Assembly (NCBI RefSeq): GCF_001641695.1
Contig: NZ_LSEF01000047.1
Coordinates: forward strand, 172,273-236,272
DNA length: 64,000 nt
From: Bradyrhizobium neotropicale
GTDB taxonomy: Bacteria; Pseudomonadota; Alphaproteobacteria; Rhizobiales; Xanthobacteraceae
Direction of reading: 5' to 3'
Part shown: in pieces, positions 54,743 to 64,000 of the stretch
Layout: the number at the start of each line of letters is the position of its first letter
Numbering within the stretch: position 1 is the stretch's first letter
The notes under the pieces: generated by a model
What the model was told of the DNA's origin: nothing
What the model saw: only the letters and a program-made list of their open reading frames with translations
The model's database searches: none
Program-made: the position numbers and the translations under genes

Positions 54743-55012
54743 GTGATTGCGATGTTGGGTACTGATCGATTGGACGAGGCGGAAGGCGGCACGGGCACGG
54801 CCCTGGTGCCGATGACGCCGACATTGCAGTGGGTGCACAAGGTGCCGCTGCCGCGCCCCGATCCGAGCTTCGTCACCCAGCTCATCGCCAATGCCGAGCA
54901 CCTGCCCCAGGCAAGCCGGCTGCGCCGCGCCTCGCCCGAGGATGCGCGCATGGCCTATGGCAGCAAGCGCCCGCTGCCCAGCGTCAGCGCACGTACGCGG
55001 CAGGTGGCTTGA
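54743..55012 (+). CDS. Conserved-looking 89-residue protein, unknown
   Basis: From the GTG at 54743 (or ATG at 54752, MLGTDRLDEAEGGTGT). The middle reads PTLQWVHKVPLPRPDPSFVTQ, LIANAEHLPQ, and the C-terminus is basic. No motif or signal is known to me, but the strong amino-acid bias and its place in other Rhizobiales, as I remember it, argue that it is real. It lies divergent to the EAL gene across 171 bp, with no partner seen. Confidence 0.6.
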   Translation: MIAMLGTDRLDEAEGGTGTALVPMTPTLQWVHKVPLPRPDPSFVTQLIANAEHLPQASRLRRASPEDARMAYGSKRPLPSVSARTRQVA

Positions 55013-55019
55013 GGGAAAA

Positions 55020-55661
55020 TCAGCGCGGCGGCGCGTCGGGAGACGGAGTGCCGTTGCCCGGCTGCAGATGCGGCGAGGGGATTTCCGGCGAGTTGTTCTG
55101 CACGGGCTTCGGCGCGGGGTGATCCATCAGCACGGATTCGGCAACCGATTGCGCGGAAGGCGCGGGAGGAGCCGGCGGCAGCGGCGCGGGCGCGGGCTCA
55201 TGTTTCGGCTCGAACTTCGCATCCTCCGCTTCCGGTTCGGCCTGGCGCTTGGCCTTGCGCGGCGTCGTCACCGCCTCGGCGGCGACATAGGTGATGCGGC
55301 GGCGCGTGCGCTGGGCGATGCCGCCGAGGAAATCGGCCATCGAGAGCAGCACCAGGAGGAAATAGGTGGAGTTGCCGAATTTCGGCCACATCACGAATTC
55401 GGCCGCGGCCGCGCCGAATATGATCAACGACAGCAGGTGATCCATCAGGAACTTGGCGCCGGGGCGCGCGCCCTTGACCACCTCGAGAAGCAACAGCACC
55501 ACGCCGAGCGCGAGGAGGAGGTCAGCGAGCGTGACCGGCCAGACTTCGCCCGTCACCATCGGCACCTTGAACAGCACGTCCGTGAACGACACGGTCGGCA
55601 TCAGGAAGGCGATGATGTTGTAGACCGCGAGCGGAATCAGAAGTAGCGGGAAACCGACCAT
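55020..55661 (-). CDS. Membrane protein with Pro-rich tail, unknown
   Basis: 213 residues from the ATG at 55661 (MVGFPLLLIPLAVYNIIAFL). Four hydrophobic segments lie in the first 115 residues, including LADLLLALGVVLLLLEVVKG and LLSLIIFGAAAAEFVMW. A charged then Pro/Ala/Glu-rich tail ends GNGTPSPDAPPR. The upstream frame extension falls within a palindromic repeat and is not coding. It is convergent with the 89-residue gene (seven bases between stops). No function is recognised. Confidence 0.72.
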   Translation of the reverse strand: MVGFPLLLIPLAVYNIIAFLMPTVSFTDVLFKVPMVTGEVWPVTLADLLLALGVVLLLLEVVKGARPGAKFLMDHLLSLIIFGAAAAEFVMWPKFGNSTYFLLVLLSMADFLGGIAQRTRRRITYVAAEAVTTPRKAKRQAEPEAEDAKFEPKHEPAPAPLPPAPPAPSAQSVAESVLMDHPAPKPVQNNSPEIPSPHLQPGNGTPSPDAPPR

Positions 55662-55684
55662 CGGCAAAATGCCTTCTCGATCTA

Positions 55685-55733
55685 GAGCATGATCCGGAAA
55701 AGTGTGGAGCGGCTTTCCGAAAAGATCATGCTC
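55685..55733. repeat. Palindromic repeat with gagcatgatc arms
   Basis: The arms gagcatgatc (55685-55694) and gatcatgctc (55724-55733) are exact complements, with inner arms cggaaa and tttccg. I recall it as a frequent rhizobial element. Confidence 0.8.
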
Positions 55734-55747
55734 AAACAATAACCTAA

Positions 55748-55782
55748 AGCGCGATGACGATTCATCCCAGTCTCATCGCGCT
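55748..55782. repeat. Palindromic repeat with agcgcgatga arms
   Basis: Arms agcgcgatga (55748-55757) and tcatcgcgct (55773-55782) enclose cgattcatcccagtc. It lies 14 bp from the previous element, so the two form a tandem of different families. Confidence 0.75.
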
Positions 55783-55805
55783 GTAGACCTCCGGGCAGGA
55801 CAATG

Positions 55806-55833
55806 CGGCGGCGAAGCATTTGCTCCGCCGCCG
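55806..55833 (-). terminator. GC-rich hairpin downstream of rpmF
   Basis: CGGCGGCGAAGC and GCTCCGCCGCCG form an imperfect stem around ATTT. It is placed downstream of rpmF on its strand; there is no T-run, so support is modest. Confidence 0.4.
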
Positions 55834-55915
55834 TCACCACCTAACGCAACTTGGTTCTGGGATAGGCCGAAATCAGGTGGGCTACGTCGCCCTGCCCAAA
55901 GGAAAACGTCCGGCC

Positions 55916-56098
55916 TCAGGACTCTTTCTTCTTCAAGACCTGCCGGCCCTTGTACATGCCGGTCTTGAGGTCGAGATGGTGCGGGCGACGGAGCTCGCCA
56001 GAGTCCTTGTCCTCGACATAGGTCGGCTTCTTGAGCGCGTCCGCGGAGCGGCGCATGCCACGGCGCGACGGCGAGGTTTTTCTTCTCGGAACGGCCAT
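55916..56098 (-). CDS. rpmF: 50S ribosomal protein L32
   Basis: 60 residues from the ATG at 56098: [20 protein letters not shown], then [20 protein letters not shown] and a tail with YKGRQVLKK. Typical short alphaproteobacterial L32 that lacks the zinc Cys cluster of some other forms. mtgA follows (same strand, upstream) after 164 bp without a gene. The gap to the left holds repeats. Confidence 0.97.
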   Translation of the reverse strand: MAVPRRKTSPSRRGMRRSADALKKPTYVEDKDSGELRRPHHLDLKTGMYKGRQVLKKKES

Positions 56099-56262
56099 TA
56101 TCAATATCCTCTAGGGATTGGTGTTGTCCGGGCATCGTCCGCTAGGGGACGGCTCAGCACCCGCAATGCGAGGCGAGCTGAATGCCGATCAAGCCCGGGC
56201 TTATAGAGGAAGGCTGGCCGCAAAGCTAGGGTTTTGGACCGGAAAATGTGCCCGGAAAGGGC

Positions 56263-56943
56263 TCAAAATCCGCGATTTTCCCGCCAGCAGGTTGCAAGCG
56301 AGCTGGCCTGCCCCCTTGCCATATAGGTTGCGGCCAGCCGCCGCACGCCCGGACCGGGGTTTCTGGCGCTGCGTTTGACCGGATTCGGCAGGATCGAGGC
56401 CAGCAGGCCCGCCTCCCGGGGCGACAGGTTCGCGGCTGATTTGCCAAAGGCATAGGCGCTGGCCGCCTCCACTCCAAACTGTCCCTGCGGGCCGAGTTCG
56501 GCGATGTTGAGGTAGATCTCCAGGATCCGCCGCTTGGGCAGGACGAGGTCGATCCACAGCGCCAGCGGAAACTCCAGCGCCTTGCGGACAAAATCCCGCC
56601 CCTGCCAGAGGAACAGGTTTTTCGCCACCTGCTGGGTAATGGTGGAAGCGCCCCGGAACGGCGTGCCGTCCTCCTGCGCGTCGTCGATCGCCTCGCGCAG
56701 CGCACCCCAGTCGATGCCGTGATGCTTGCAGAAATGGGCATCCTCGGCCGCCACCACCGAACGAGGCAGGTAGGGCGACATCGCCGCAAGGTCGATCCAT
56801 TCCCGATGCATCGGCGCACCGCGCAAGCTTCGCCAGGCCATCAGCGTCGAAACGGGATGTCCGGTGCGGTAGAACGGCGCGATCAAGTAGGGCGCGAGAA
56901 GCGCGATCGCGATCACCACGATCAGGGTCTTGAGGACGCGCAA
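56263..56943 (-). CDS. mtgA: Monofunctional biosynthetic peptidoglycan transglycosylase
   Basis: 226 residues. An N-terminal membrane anchor ([19 protein letters not shown]) is followed by the GT51 glycosyltransferase domain. The catalytic Glu is in [18 protein letters not shown], further motifs are [17 protein letters not shown] and [27 protein letters not shown]. It polymerises lipid II without a transpeptidase domain. Adjacent to rpmF and ispA as in related genomes. Confidence 0.95.
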   Translation of the reverse strand: MRVLKTLIVVIAIALLAPYLIAPFYRTGHPVSTLMAWRSLRGAPMHREWIDLAAMSPYLPRSVVAAEDAHFCKHHGIDWGALREAIDDAQEDGTPFRGASTITQQVAKNLFLWQGRDFVRKALEFPLALWIDLVLPKRRILEIYLNIAELGPQGQFGVEAASAYAFGKSAANLSPREAGLLASILPNPVKRSARNPGPGVRRLAATYMARGQASSLATCWRENRGF

Positions 56944-57095
56944 ATCAACCTTTCCGGCGCAAAATCAGCGAACTCGGCCGTTAAGCCTGTGATTGTTCGG
57001 GCCTTTTTCAACACTTTTAAGGCCTTCCAAACGATTGACTGGGGCGGGCGCATAAAGGATTGTCCCGCCGAATTTTGGTTCTGGAGCCCTTCTTG

Positions 57096-58019
57096 ATGAC
57101 CGGCACGTCCCCGTCCGATTTCGCCAAGCGTCTGGACAAGACCGCTGATGATACCGAGGCCCTGCTCGGCCGCCTGCTGTCGGACGACATCCTGCCCGAT
57201 GAAATCACCCGCCCCAAGCGACTGATGGACGCAATGCGCTATTCGAGCCTTAACGGCGGCAAGCGCCTGCGGCCGTTCCTGGTGGTCGAGAGCGCCGCAG
57301 TGTTCGGTGTGCCGCGTGAGGCCGCCCTGCTCGCCGGCGCAGCGCTCGAATGCATCCACTGCTATTCGCTGATCCACGATGATCTGCCGGCAATGGACAA
57401 TTCCGACCTGCGCCGCGGCCGGCCCACCCTGCACAAGAAGACCGATGACGCCACGGCGATCCTCGCCGGCGACGGACTGCTGACGCTCGCCTTCGACATC
57501 ATCACCCGCGACGAGATCCATCGCGATGCCAACGTGCGGCTCCTTTTGACGCGCGCACTGGCGCGCTGCTCCGGCATCGGCGGCATGGTCGGCGGCCAGA
57601 TGCTCGATCTCGCCGGCGAAGGTCGTTTCGGCGACCGCGAGCCGGTCGACGTTGCTCGGCTCCAGCAGATGAAGACCGGCGCGCTGCTCCGCTATGGCTG
57701 CATCGCGGGCGCCATCCTCGGGCAGGCCTCGCAGAAAGAATATCAGGCGCTCGACGATTACGGCCGCGCGCTCGGCGAAGCCTTCCAGATCGCCGATGAT
57801 TTGCTCGACGTCGAGGGCGATGCGGCCGCGCTCGGCAAGCCGTCGGGGCAGGACGCAGCGCTCGGCAAGACCACCTTCGTCACCCAGCTCGGCATCGAGG
57901 GCGCCAAGCAGCGCGTGCGCGACCTGCTCGCGCGGGCCGACAGCGCCGTCTCGATCTTCGGCGATCGCGCCGACGTGCTGCGCGCCGCCGCGCACTTCGT
58001 CGCCGAGCGGAAGAGCTAG
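57096..58019 (+). CDS. ispA: Polyprenyl diphosphate synthase (farnesyl/geranyl type)
   Basis: 307 residues from the ATG at 57096 (MTGTSPSDFAKRLDK); the frame is open further upstream. Both Asp-rich motifs are present: LIHDDLPAMDNSDLRRG and FQIADDLLDVEGD. Length and the residues before the first motif (HCYSLIHDD) fit a short-chain (farnesyl) synthase supplying isoprenoids for ubiquinone, undecaprenol and hopanoids. The DUF1345 gene follows nine bases after its stop on the same strand. Confidence 0.94.
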   Translation: MTGTSPSDFAKRLDKTADDTEALLGRLLSDDILPDEITRPKRLMDAMRYSSLNGGKRLRPFLVVESAAVFGVPREAALLAGAALECIHCYSLIHDDLPAMDNSDLRRGRPTLHKKTDDATAILAGDGLLTLAFDIITRDEIHRDANVRLLLTRALARCSGIGGMVGGQMLDLAGEGRFGDREPVDVARLQQMKTGALLRYGCIAGAILGQASQKEYQALDDYGRALGEAFQIADDLLDVEGDAAALGKPSGQDAALGKTTFVTQLGIEGAKQRVRDLLARADSAVSIFGDRADVLRAAAHFVAERKS

Positions 58020-58028
58020 CTCGCATCG

Positions 58029-58718
58029 ATGGCGGCCGACGGTAAAGAAGATCCCGTCCTCGTCCGCTTCCGCCAGATGTCGCGGCCAATGCGGCTGCTT
58101 TATGCGCGGCCGAGAACCTTCATCTCGCTTGGGATCGGCATCATCGTCTGCCTGCTGCTGCCGGGCTCGCTGCGGCTCGTGACGCGGCTGGTGCTCGGCT
58201 GGGATGCGCTGATTGCGGCCTATCTGGTGCTGGTCTACGGCATGATGCTGAACAACGACCACCAGCACATCCGCCGCGCCGCAGCAATGCAGGACGACGG
58301 CCGCTTCGTGATCCTGCTGGTGACGGCGATCGGCGCCTTTGCCAGCATCGCCGCGATCGTCTTCGAGCTCGGCACGCCGCATCGCGGCGTCTGGGAGCTG
58401 ACCATCGCGATCACCACCATCGCGCTGTCCTGGGCCGCCGTGCACACGACCTTCGCGCTGCACTACGCCCACGACTATTACCGCCATCCACCCGGCGGCC
58501 TGCAATTCCCGAGCGGCGACAAGGACGATCACGCCGACTACTGGGACTTCGTCTACTTCTCCTTCGTGATCGGCATGACCGCGCAGGTCTCCGACGTCGG
58601 CATCACCGACAAGACCATCCGCCGCACCGCCACCGCGCACGGCATCGTCTCCTTCATCTACAACACGGCTCTGCTCGCACTAACGGTGAACATCGCGGCG
58701 AGCGCGATCGCGACGTAA
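58029..58718 (+). CDS. DUF1345 family membrane protein
   Basis: 229 residues with about five hydrophobic segments (RPMRLLYARPRTFISLGIGI onwards). The family motif is visible in HTTFALHYAHDYYRHP and YWDFVYFSFVIGMTAQVSDV. It is probably co-transcribed with ispA (nine bases apart). Function is unknown. A REP-like hairpin (58721-58746) begins right after the stop and may terminate the unit. Confidence 0.92.
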   Translation: MAADGKEDPVLVRFRQMSRPMRLLYARPRTFISLGIGIIVCLLLPGSLRLVTRLVLGWDALIAAYLVLVYGMMLNNDHQHIRRAAAMQDDGRFVILLVTAIGAFASIAAIVFELGTPHRGVWELTIAITTIALSWAAVHTTFALHYAHDYYRHPPGGLQFPSGDKDDHADYWDFVYFSFVIGMTAQVSDVGITDKTIRRTATAHGIVSFIYNTALLALTVNIAASAIAT

Positions 58719-58720
58719 CC

Positions 58721-58746
58721 GTCGTCCCGGCAAAGGCCGGGACGAC
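58721..58746. repeat. REP-like hairpin after the DUF1345 gene
   Basis: gtcgtcccggc-aaag-gccgggacgac, an almost perfect stem with a small loop, the same unit as at 4850 and 4969. It separates two convergent genes. Confidence 0.75.
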
Positions 58747-58763
58747 CACGTGGAAGCATTTCC

Positions 58764-60593
58764 CTAGTTGCACACCTCGGCATTGGCCGCATTGCCCGGG
58801 CCGCCGCCGCCGCGATATTCGAGATGACAGCCACGGTTGACCGGGCGGCAGGTGGTGTTGTCGCAATAGATCTGACCGCTGCTGCCACCTGATGCCCGAC
58901 GCGCGCCGGCTGCGGTGCCGGCCGCAGCGCGGCCATAACCGCCGATGCCGCCATAGCCGCCCGCGGAGCCCTCCTGCGAACGCTTCCGCGCCGGACGGTC
59001 GTCGCCGCTGTCGTCGCGCCGCGACGTCGCGGGCTTTGAAACCGCGCGCTTGGCCGCGCGCTTCTTCTCGCACTCATTGTCGTCGTTCAGCGCATAGCCG
59101 TCGCCGCAGACGATCTTGGTGCATTTGTCGCCATCGGCCTTGAAGCCGTGCTCGCAGACCAGCGGGCAGACCCGCGAGGATTTTGACTTGACGGCATCGA
59201 GCGCATCGGCGCTTGCGACCTTCACGTCGAGCTTGGTGCCGGCATAGCGGTTGAATTGCGACAGCGAGCGCTGCGAGGTCGTGGTCCAATTGCCGTCGGC
59301 CTGCCCGGAAAAGCAGCCGACGCGGCCGAGCTCGGTCTGCACCGAGCGGGTGAGATCGGCCGGCGCGGTCGCCGGCGTCAGCGCGGCGACATTTGTGCCG
59401 GTCGGCGCAGCCGCGCTGGCCGGCGCGGCATTCGGCGCTGCGCCGGCAAGGTTGACGCGCTGCTGCTCGGCGGCGGCCGCCTGCTGCTGCGCCTGCTCCT
59501 TGGCCTTCTGCGCGGCAAGCTGCGCCTGCTCGGCCACCTTCGCATCGGCCGCGGCCTTGGCCTGCGCCTCCTTCTGTGCGCCGACAGCGGCGAGACGGTC
59601 GCGCTCGGCCTCGGCCTGCTTGGCCTTCTCGATCGCCGCAGCATGGGCCTGCTCGGCCGCGATCTTCTCGAGCTGCAACCTGGCGAGGCTCGCATAGAAG
59701 CCGTCGGCGTGCTGGGCGAGGAAGGCTTCCCAGGCCGCCTTGTTGCCGACCTGCAGCGCCAGCTCATAGTCACGGCGCATGTCCGCCTGCGGATTGGTCA
59801 CCGCTGCGGCTGCGGGCGTCGCCTTGACCGGCACCAGCGGCACGTCCTCGCCACCGAGCGAGCCATAGACGAACGGCTCCTGCTTGTTGTTCGTGCTCTT
59901 CAGCACGTCATCGCGCACGAAGCCGAAGGCTCGGCGGACGTCGAGACCCGGCGTCGTCAGATGCCGCGACAGCGCGACGGTGAACGGGCTGTTGGCGCCG
60001 TCGCCATCCTGCGCCGTGAAGCCGGCCTTGGCCGAATAGGCGATCAACGTGTTGGGGCTGGTCGGCTCGACCTGGGCAAGGCCGCGGCCGATGCCGCGCG
60101 AGGCGACCGTGCGCTTCATGGTCTTGCCGAACGGATTGTCGCGGCAGGCATCGAGGATCACCAGGCGCAGTTGCTTTGCGGGTTCGACCGCGACCAGGAC
60201 GCGGTCGAGCGACAGCGCCTCGTCATAGACGTCGGTGTCGCGCTCGAGCTTGGCGTCGACCGGGATCAGATAGTTCGAGCCTTCGACCTCGATGCCGTGG
60301 CCGGCGTAGTAGACCACCGCGATATCGGCATCGCGCGTCGCGTCGGCGAAGTCGCGCAGCACGCGCCTTGTATCCAGCGCCGACAGGTCGTGCCGGGACT
60401 CGACGACGTCGAAGCCGGCCTCCTTCAGCGTCTTGGCCATCACCGCGCCGTCATTGACGGGGTTCGCGAGCGACGGCGCGTTTTGGTAGGCCGAATTGGC
60501 GAGCACCAGCGCGACGCGTTTTCCGGCGAGCGCGGGCTCGGCGCCGAACAGGAGGACCAGAAGAAGCGGACAAAGTCTGAGCAGGTTGCGCAT
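58764..60593 (-). CDS. Secreted caspase-family (C14) peptidase with Cys-rich tail
   Basis: 609 residues from the ATG at 60593 (MRNLLRLCPLLLVLLFGAEP), a signal peptide ending at ALA-G. The caspase-like fold follows (about 25-250): catalytic His in VVYYAGHGIEVEG (about 99) and Cys in LVILDACRDNPFG (about 150). A long Ala/Lys/Glu/Gln coiled-coil region comes next (about 290-400), then a possible peptidoglycan-binding-like stretch with RVGCFSGQADGNW, and a Cys-rich C-terminus (CPLVCEHGFKADGDKC and more). It may be an exported orthocaspase-like protease for envelope processing. Confidence 0.9.
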   Translation of the reverse strand: MRNLLRLCPLLLVLLFGAEPALAGKRVALVLANSAYQNAPSLANPVNDGAVMAKTLKEAGFDVVESRHDLSALDTRRVLRDFADATRDADIAVVYYAGHGIEVEGSNYLIPVDAKLERDTDVYDEALSLDRVLVAVEPAKQLRLVILDACRDNPFGKTMKRTVASRGIGRGLAQVEPTSPNTLIAYSAKAGFTAQDGDGANSPFTVALSRHLTTPGLDVRRAFGFVRDDVLKSTNNKQEPFVYGSLGGEDVPLVPVKATPAAAAVTNPQADMRRDYELALQVGNKAAWEAFLAQHADGFYASLARLQLEKIAAEQAHAAAIEKAKQAEAERDRLAAVGAQKEAQAKAAADAKVAEQAQLAAQKAKEQAQQQAAAAEQQRVNLAGAAPNAAPASAAAPTGTNVAALTPATAPADLTRSVQTELGRVGCFSGQADGNWTTTSQRSLSQFNRYAGTKLDVKVASADALDAVKSKSSRVCPLVCEHGFKADGDKCTKIVCGDGYALNDDNECEKKRAAKRAVSKPATSRRDDSGDDRPARKRSQEGSAGGYGGIGGYGRAAAGTAAGARRASGGSSGQIYCDNTTCRPVNRGCHLEYRGGGGPGNAANAEVCN

Positions 60594-60782
60594 GACACGA
60601 CTTCCAGAGATCGAGGGCATTCGACACCCTTTGGGCCCTTTTGGGATTCCTTAGCAGGATCCACCGCGCGCGCTTGTGATGGAGGTCACGAAGACGGCGC
60701 CGGAAGCATGCGGAGCCCCTTTTGTTAGTCTCGCCAGCGCGATAGCGGTTCGCTGACAAGGCCGCGCAGGGGCCAGGTTCCC

Positions 60783-61211
60783 TCAGCCATCGGCGATGTG
60801 CCCGCGATACTGCGGCAGATTGTCCGTGATCTCGTGCCAGGGCGCCTTGGAGCCGACGAAAATATGCGCGCTCGGCCGGATCGAGGGGGCATCGACCAGG
60901 GTTCCCATGGCGACATGGACCCATTTTCCTTCGCGAACCCGGGAATAGAGCAGCGAGCCGCAGCGGGCGCAGTGTGCATCATGGGTGATCTCGTCCCCGA
61001 CAATGATGCGCCCACCCTCGCCGGCGACGATGCGGAGCTTGCTGTGCTGGATCCCGGCGAACGGCTTGCAGGCGGCGCCGGTGGTGCGGCGGCAGTTCGA
61101 GCAGTGGCAGTTCATGGCGTAGGAGAATTCGTCTGCCACTTCAAAGCGGACGGCGCGGCAGTAACATTCGCCGGCAAGAATACGAGCGTTCGGCTTTTCT
61201 GATCCGGTCAT
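60783..61211 (-). CDS. GFA family (formaldehyde-activating enzyme-like) protein
   Basis: 142 residues from the ATG at 61211 (MTGSEKPNARILAGECYC); the frame extends 14 codons further. Zinc ligands of the family: GECYCRAVRFEV, NCHCSNCRRTTGAACKPFAG, and HCARCGSLLYSR. Such proteins are named after a glutathione-dependent formaldehyde enzyme, but most members have unknown activity. It lies next to a divergent NTF2-like gene; the 94-bp gap should hold both promoters. Confidence 0.92.
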   Translation of the reverse strand: MTGSEKPNARILAGECYCRAVRFEVADEFSYAMNCHCSNCRRTTGAACKPFAGIQHSKLRIVAGEGGRIIVGDEITHDAHCARCGSLLYSRVREGKWVHVAMGTLVDAPSIRPSAHIFVGSKAPWHEITDNLPQYRGHIADG

Positions 61212-61305
61212 CGCAGTGCCCTCGCGCAAATGGCGGAGACACCCATAGCGCAATTTGATGTGTACGACTAAGTTCGGATCAAGCCATCATTCAAAAGGAT
61301 GATCC

Positions 61306-61680
61306 ATGAGCCAGAACCGTGCGAGCGTCGAAGCCGTCGTGCAGAGCTATTTTGACGGGCTTTACGAGGGCGATGCCGAGAAGCTCGGCGCCATCTTCCA
61401 TCCCTCCGCCGATTTGCGCTGGGTCGAGAAGGGCGAGCTTCAGGTCCTCACCGTACCGGATTGGCTCGACCGCGTGCGCAAGCGGGCCTCTGCCAAGGCC
61501 GAGGGCAAGCCGCGCGAGGATTTCATCGTCACCATCGATCGCTCGGATGACAAGACCGCCTTCATCAAGGTCAGGTGCCAGCTGCCGCCGCGCTACTTCA
61601 CCGACTATCTGGTCGCGATGAAGCTCAGCGACGGCTGGCAGATCGTGTCGAAATCCTACCGGTATGACCTGAAGGAGTGA
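61306..61680 (+). CDS. NTF2-like (putative lumazine-binding type) protein
   Basis: 124 residues: [20 protein letters not shown], then [20 protein letters not shown], and [20 protein letters not shown] are typical of the SnoaL/NTF2 cone fold. The ligand is unknown; the fold binds small hydrophobic molecules or acts in dehydration chemistry. The ribosome site (AAAGGATG) overlaps the start. The recQ gene starts 163 bp downstream. Confidence 0.88.
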   Translation: MSQNRASVEAVVQSYFDGLYEGDAEKLGAIFHPSADLRWVEKGELQVLTVPDWLDRVRKRASAKAEGKPREDFIVTIDRSDDKTAFIKVRCQLPPRYFTDYLVAMKLSDGWQIVSKSYRYDLKE

Positions 61681-61843
61681 GGGAAGCGGCTGGCCGCTGC
61701 CTGCCCCCGGCGAGCGAAACCCGGGACGCTCTGTCCACACCACAAGAGAAGAGCTGCCGCGCTCGCCTCAAAAACCTTGTCACGTCAGCGCGGCCATGCC
61801 ACTGGCGGTGACGAAATCGTCACCGCCCTGCTCCCGTTCGCCC

Positions 61844-63709
<1,866 letters not shown>

Positions 63710-64000
63710 GGACGTAGCGCAGCTGTAGTTGGTGCGCCCGCGTCTCTCCCTATCGTCATCCCGGACGAGCGCAGCGCCGGGCAGCGCGTAGCGCTTTCCC
63801 GTAGCGAGCGCAGATCCGGGATCCATAACTCACAGGCCGTGCAAATGACGCGCGGGTAGCCCCAGCGTGTTTCAACAACTCACCATCGGGGTAATGGGTC
63901 CTGGCTTTCGCCAGGACGACATGGGTGAGGATGCGCGCGCTACGCCTGTATCACATCACACCTGCGCTACCCATTCCGGAACGCGTAGGCGTAGCCGTTC
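63710..64000. other. Terminal 291 bp: repeats, no gene seen
   Basis: 63752-63825 is a repeat (tcgtcatcccggacgagcgc, then gagcgcagatccgggatcca). 63898-63920 is a hairpin, gtcctgg-ctttcg-ccaggac. The rest shows no coding frame to the window edge. Confidence 0.6.

Overview
The window is a high-GC chromosomal segment of an alphaproteobacterium of the order Rhizobiales, most likely Bradyrhizobium or a close relative. The evidence is the gene order (bolA, CNNM family, aroB-aroK, xerD, accA; secA-ppiC-argJ; comF-grxC-nitrilase-DUF1178; ubiG; lysC-ptsP-prfA; phaB-phaA/phaR; rpmF-mtgA-ispA), an aerobic cobaltochelatase subunit, PHB genes, and many intergenic palindromes of the kind seen in Bradyrhizobiaceae. 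The genus is inference from remembered gene content; no search was run. I see no rRNA, tRNA, CRISPR array, prophage or transposase.

Layout. 1-9446: GNAT acetyltransferase (cut by the window edge), cobS, dedA, a divergent pair of citrate-synthase-like genes (one fused to a DNA-binding domain), a J-domain gene, bolA, a CNNM/CorC-type gene, aroB and aroK. 9605-19650: a 48-residue membrane peptide, xerD, accA, a lipoprotein L,D-transpeptidase, secA, a periplasmic parvulin, argJ. 19696-27541: an isolated TadG-like gene, mutT, a methyltransferase divergent from the comF-grxC-nitrilase-DUF1178 operon, a DMT transporter, ubiG and a PH-domain membrane protein. 27705-40366: lysC, ptsP, prfA, then about 6.8 kb of accessory genes (MarR regulator, RpoA-CTD-like protein, branched-chain-type ABC transporter with a fused permease-ATPase, HIT protein) before prmC. 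40367-47865: a highly structured intergenic region, a DUF4167 gene, a methyltransferase, gloB, a cupin, another DMT transporter, and phaB-phaA with divergent phaR. 47866-55661: cyclic-di-GMP proteins, a MarR/monooxygenase divergent pair and small unknown proteins. 55916-63709: rpmF, mtgA, ispA, a DUF1345 membrane protein, a secreted caspase-like protein, a GFA protein, an NTF2-like protein and recQ.

How the genes fit together. Housekeeping blocks cover aromatic amino acid and fatty acid precursors, protein export and folding, arginine, lysine and threonine precursors, ubiquinone, isoprenoids, peptidoglycan, translation termination (prfA with its methylase prmC) and PHB storage. Accessory genes sit between parts of these blocks, and several junctions carry palindromic repeats.

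Most worth following up: the divergent citrate-synthase-like pair with a cluster of TTGAT-type half-sites over the start of the DNA-binding member; the several-hairpin region upstream of the DUF4167 gene; the RpoA-CTD-like protein; the two near-identical 18-bp operator candidates between the MarR and monooxygenase genes; and the network of repeat families. None is proven to be a new system from sequence alone.
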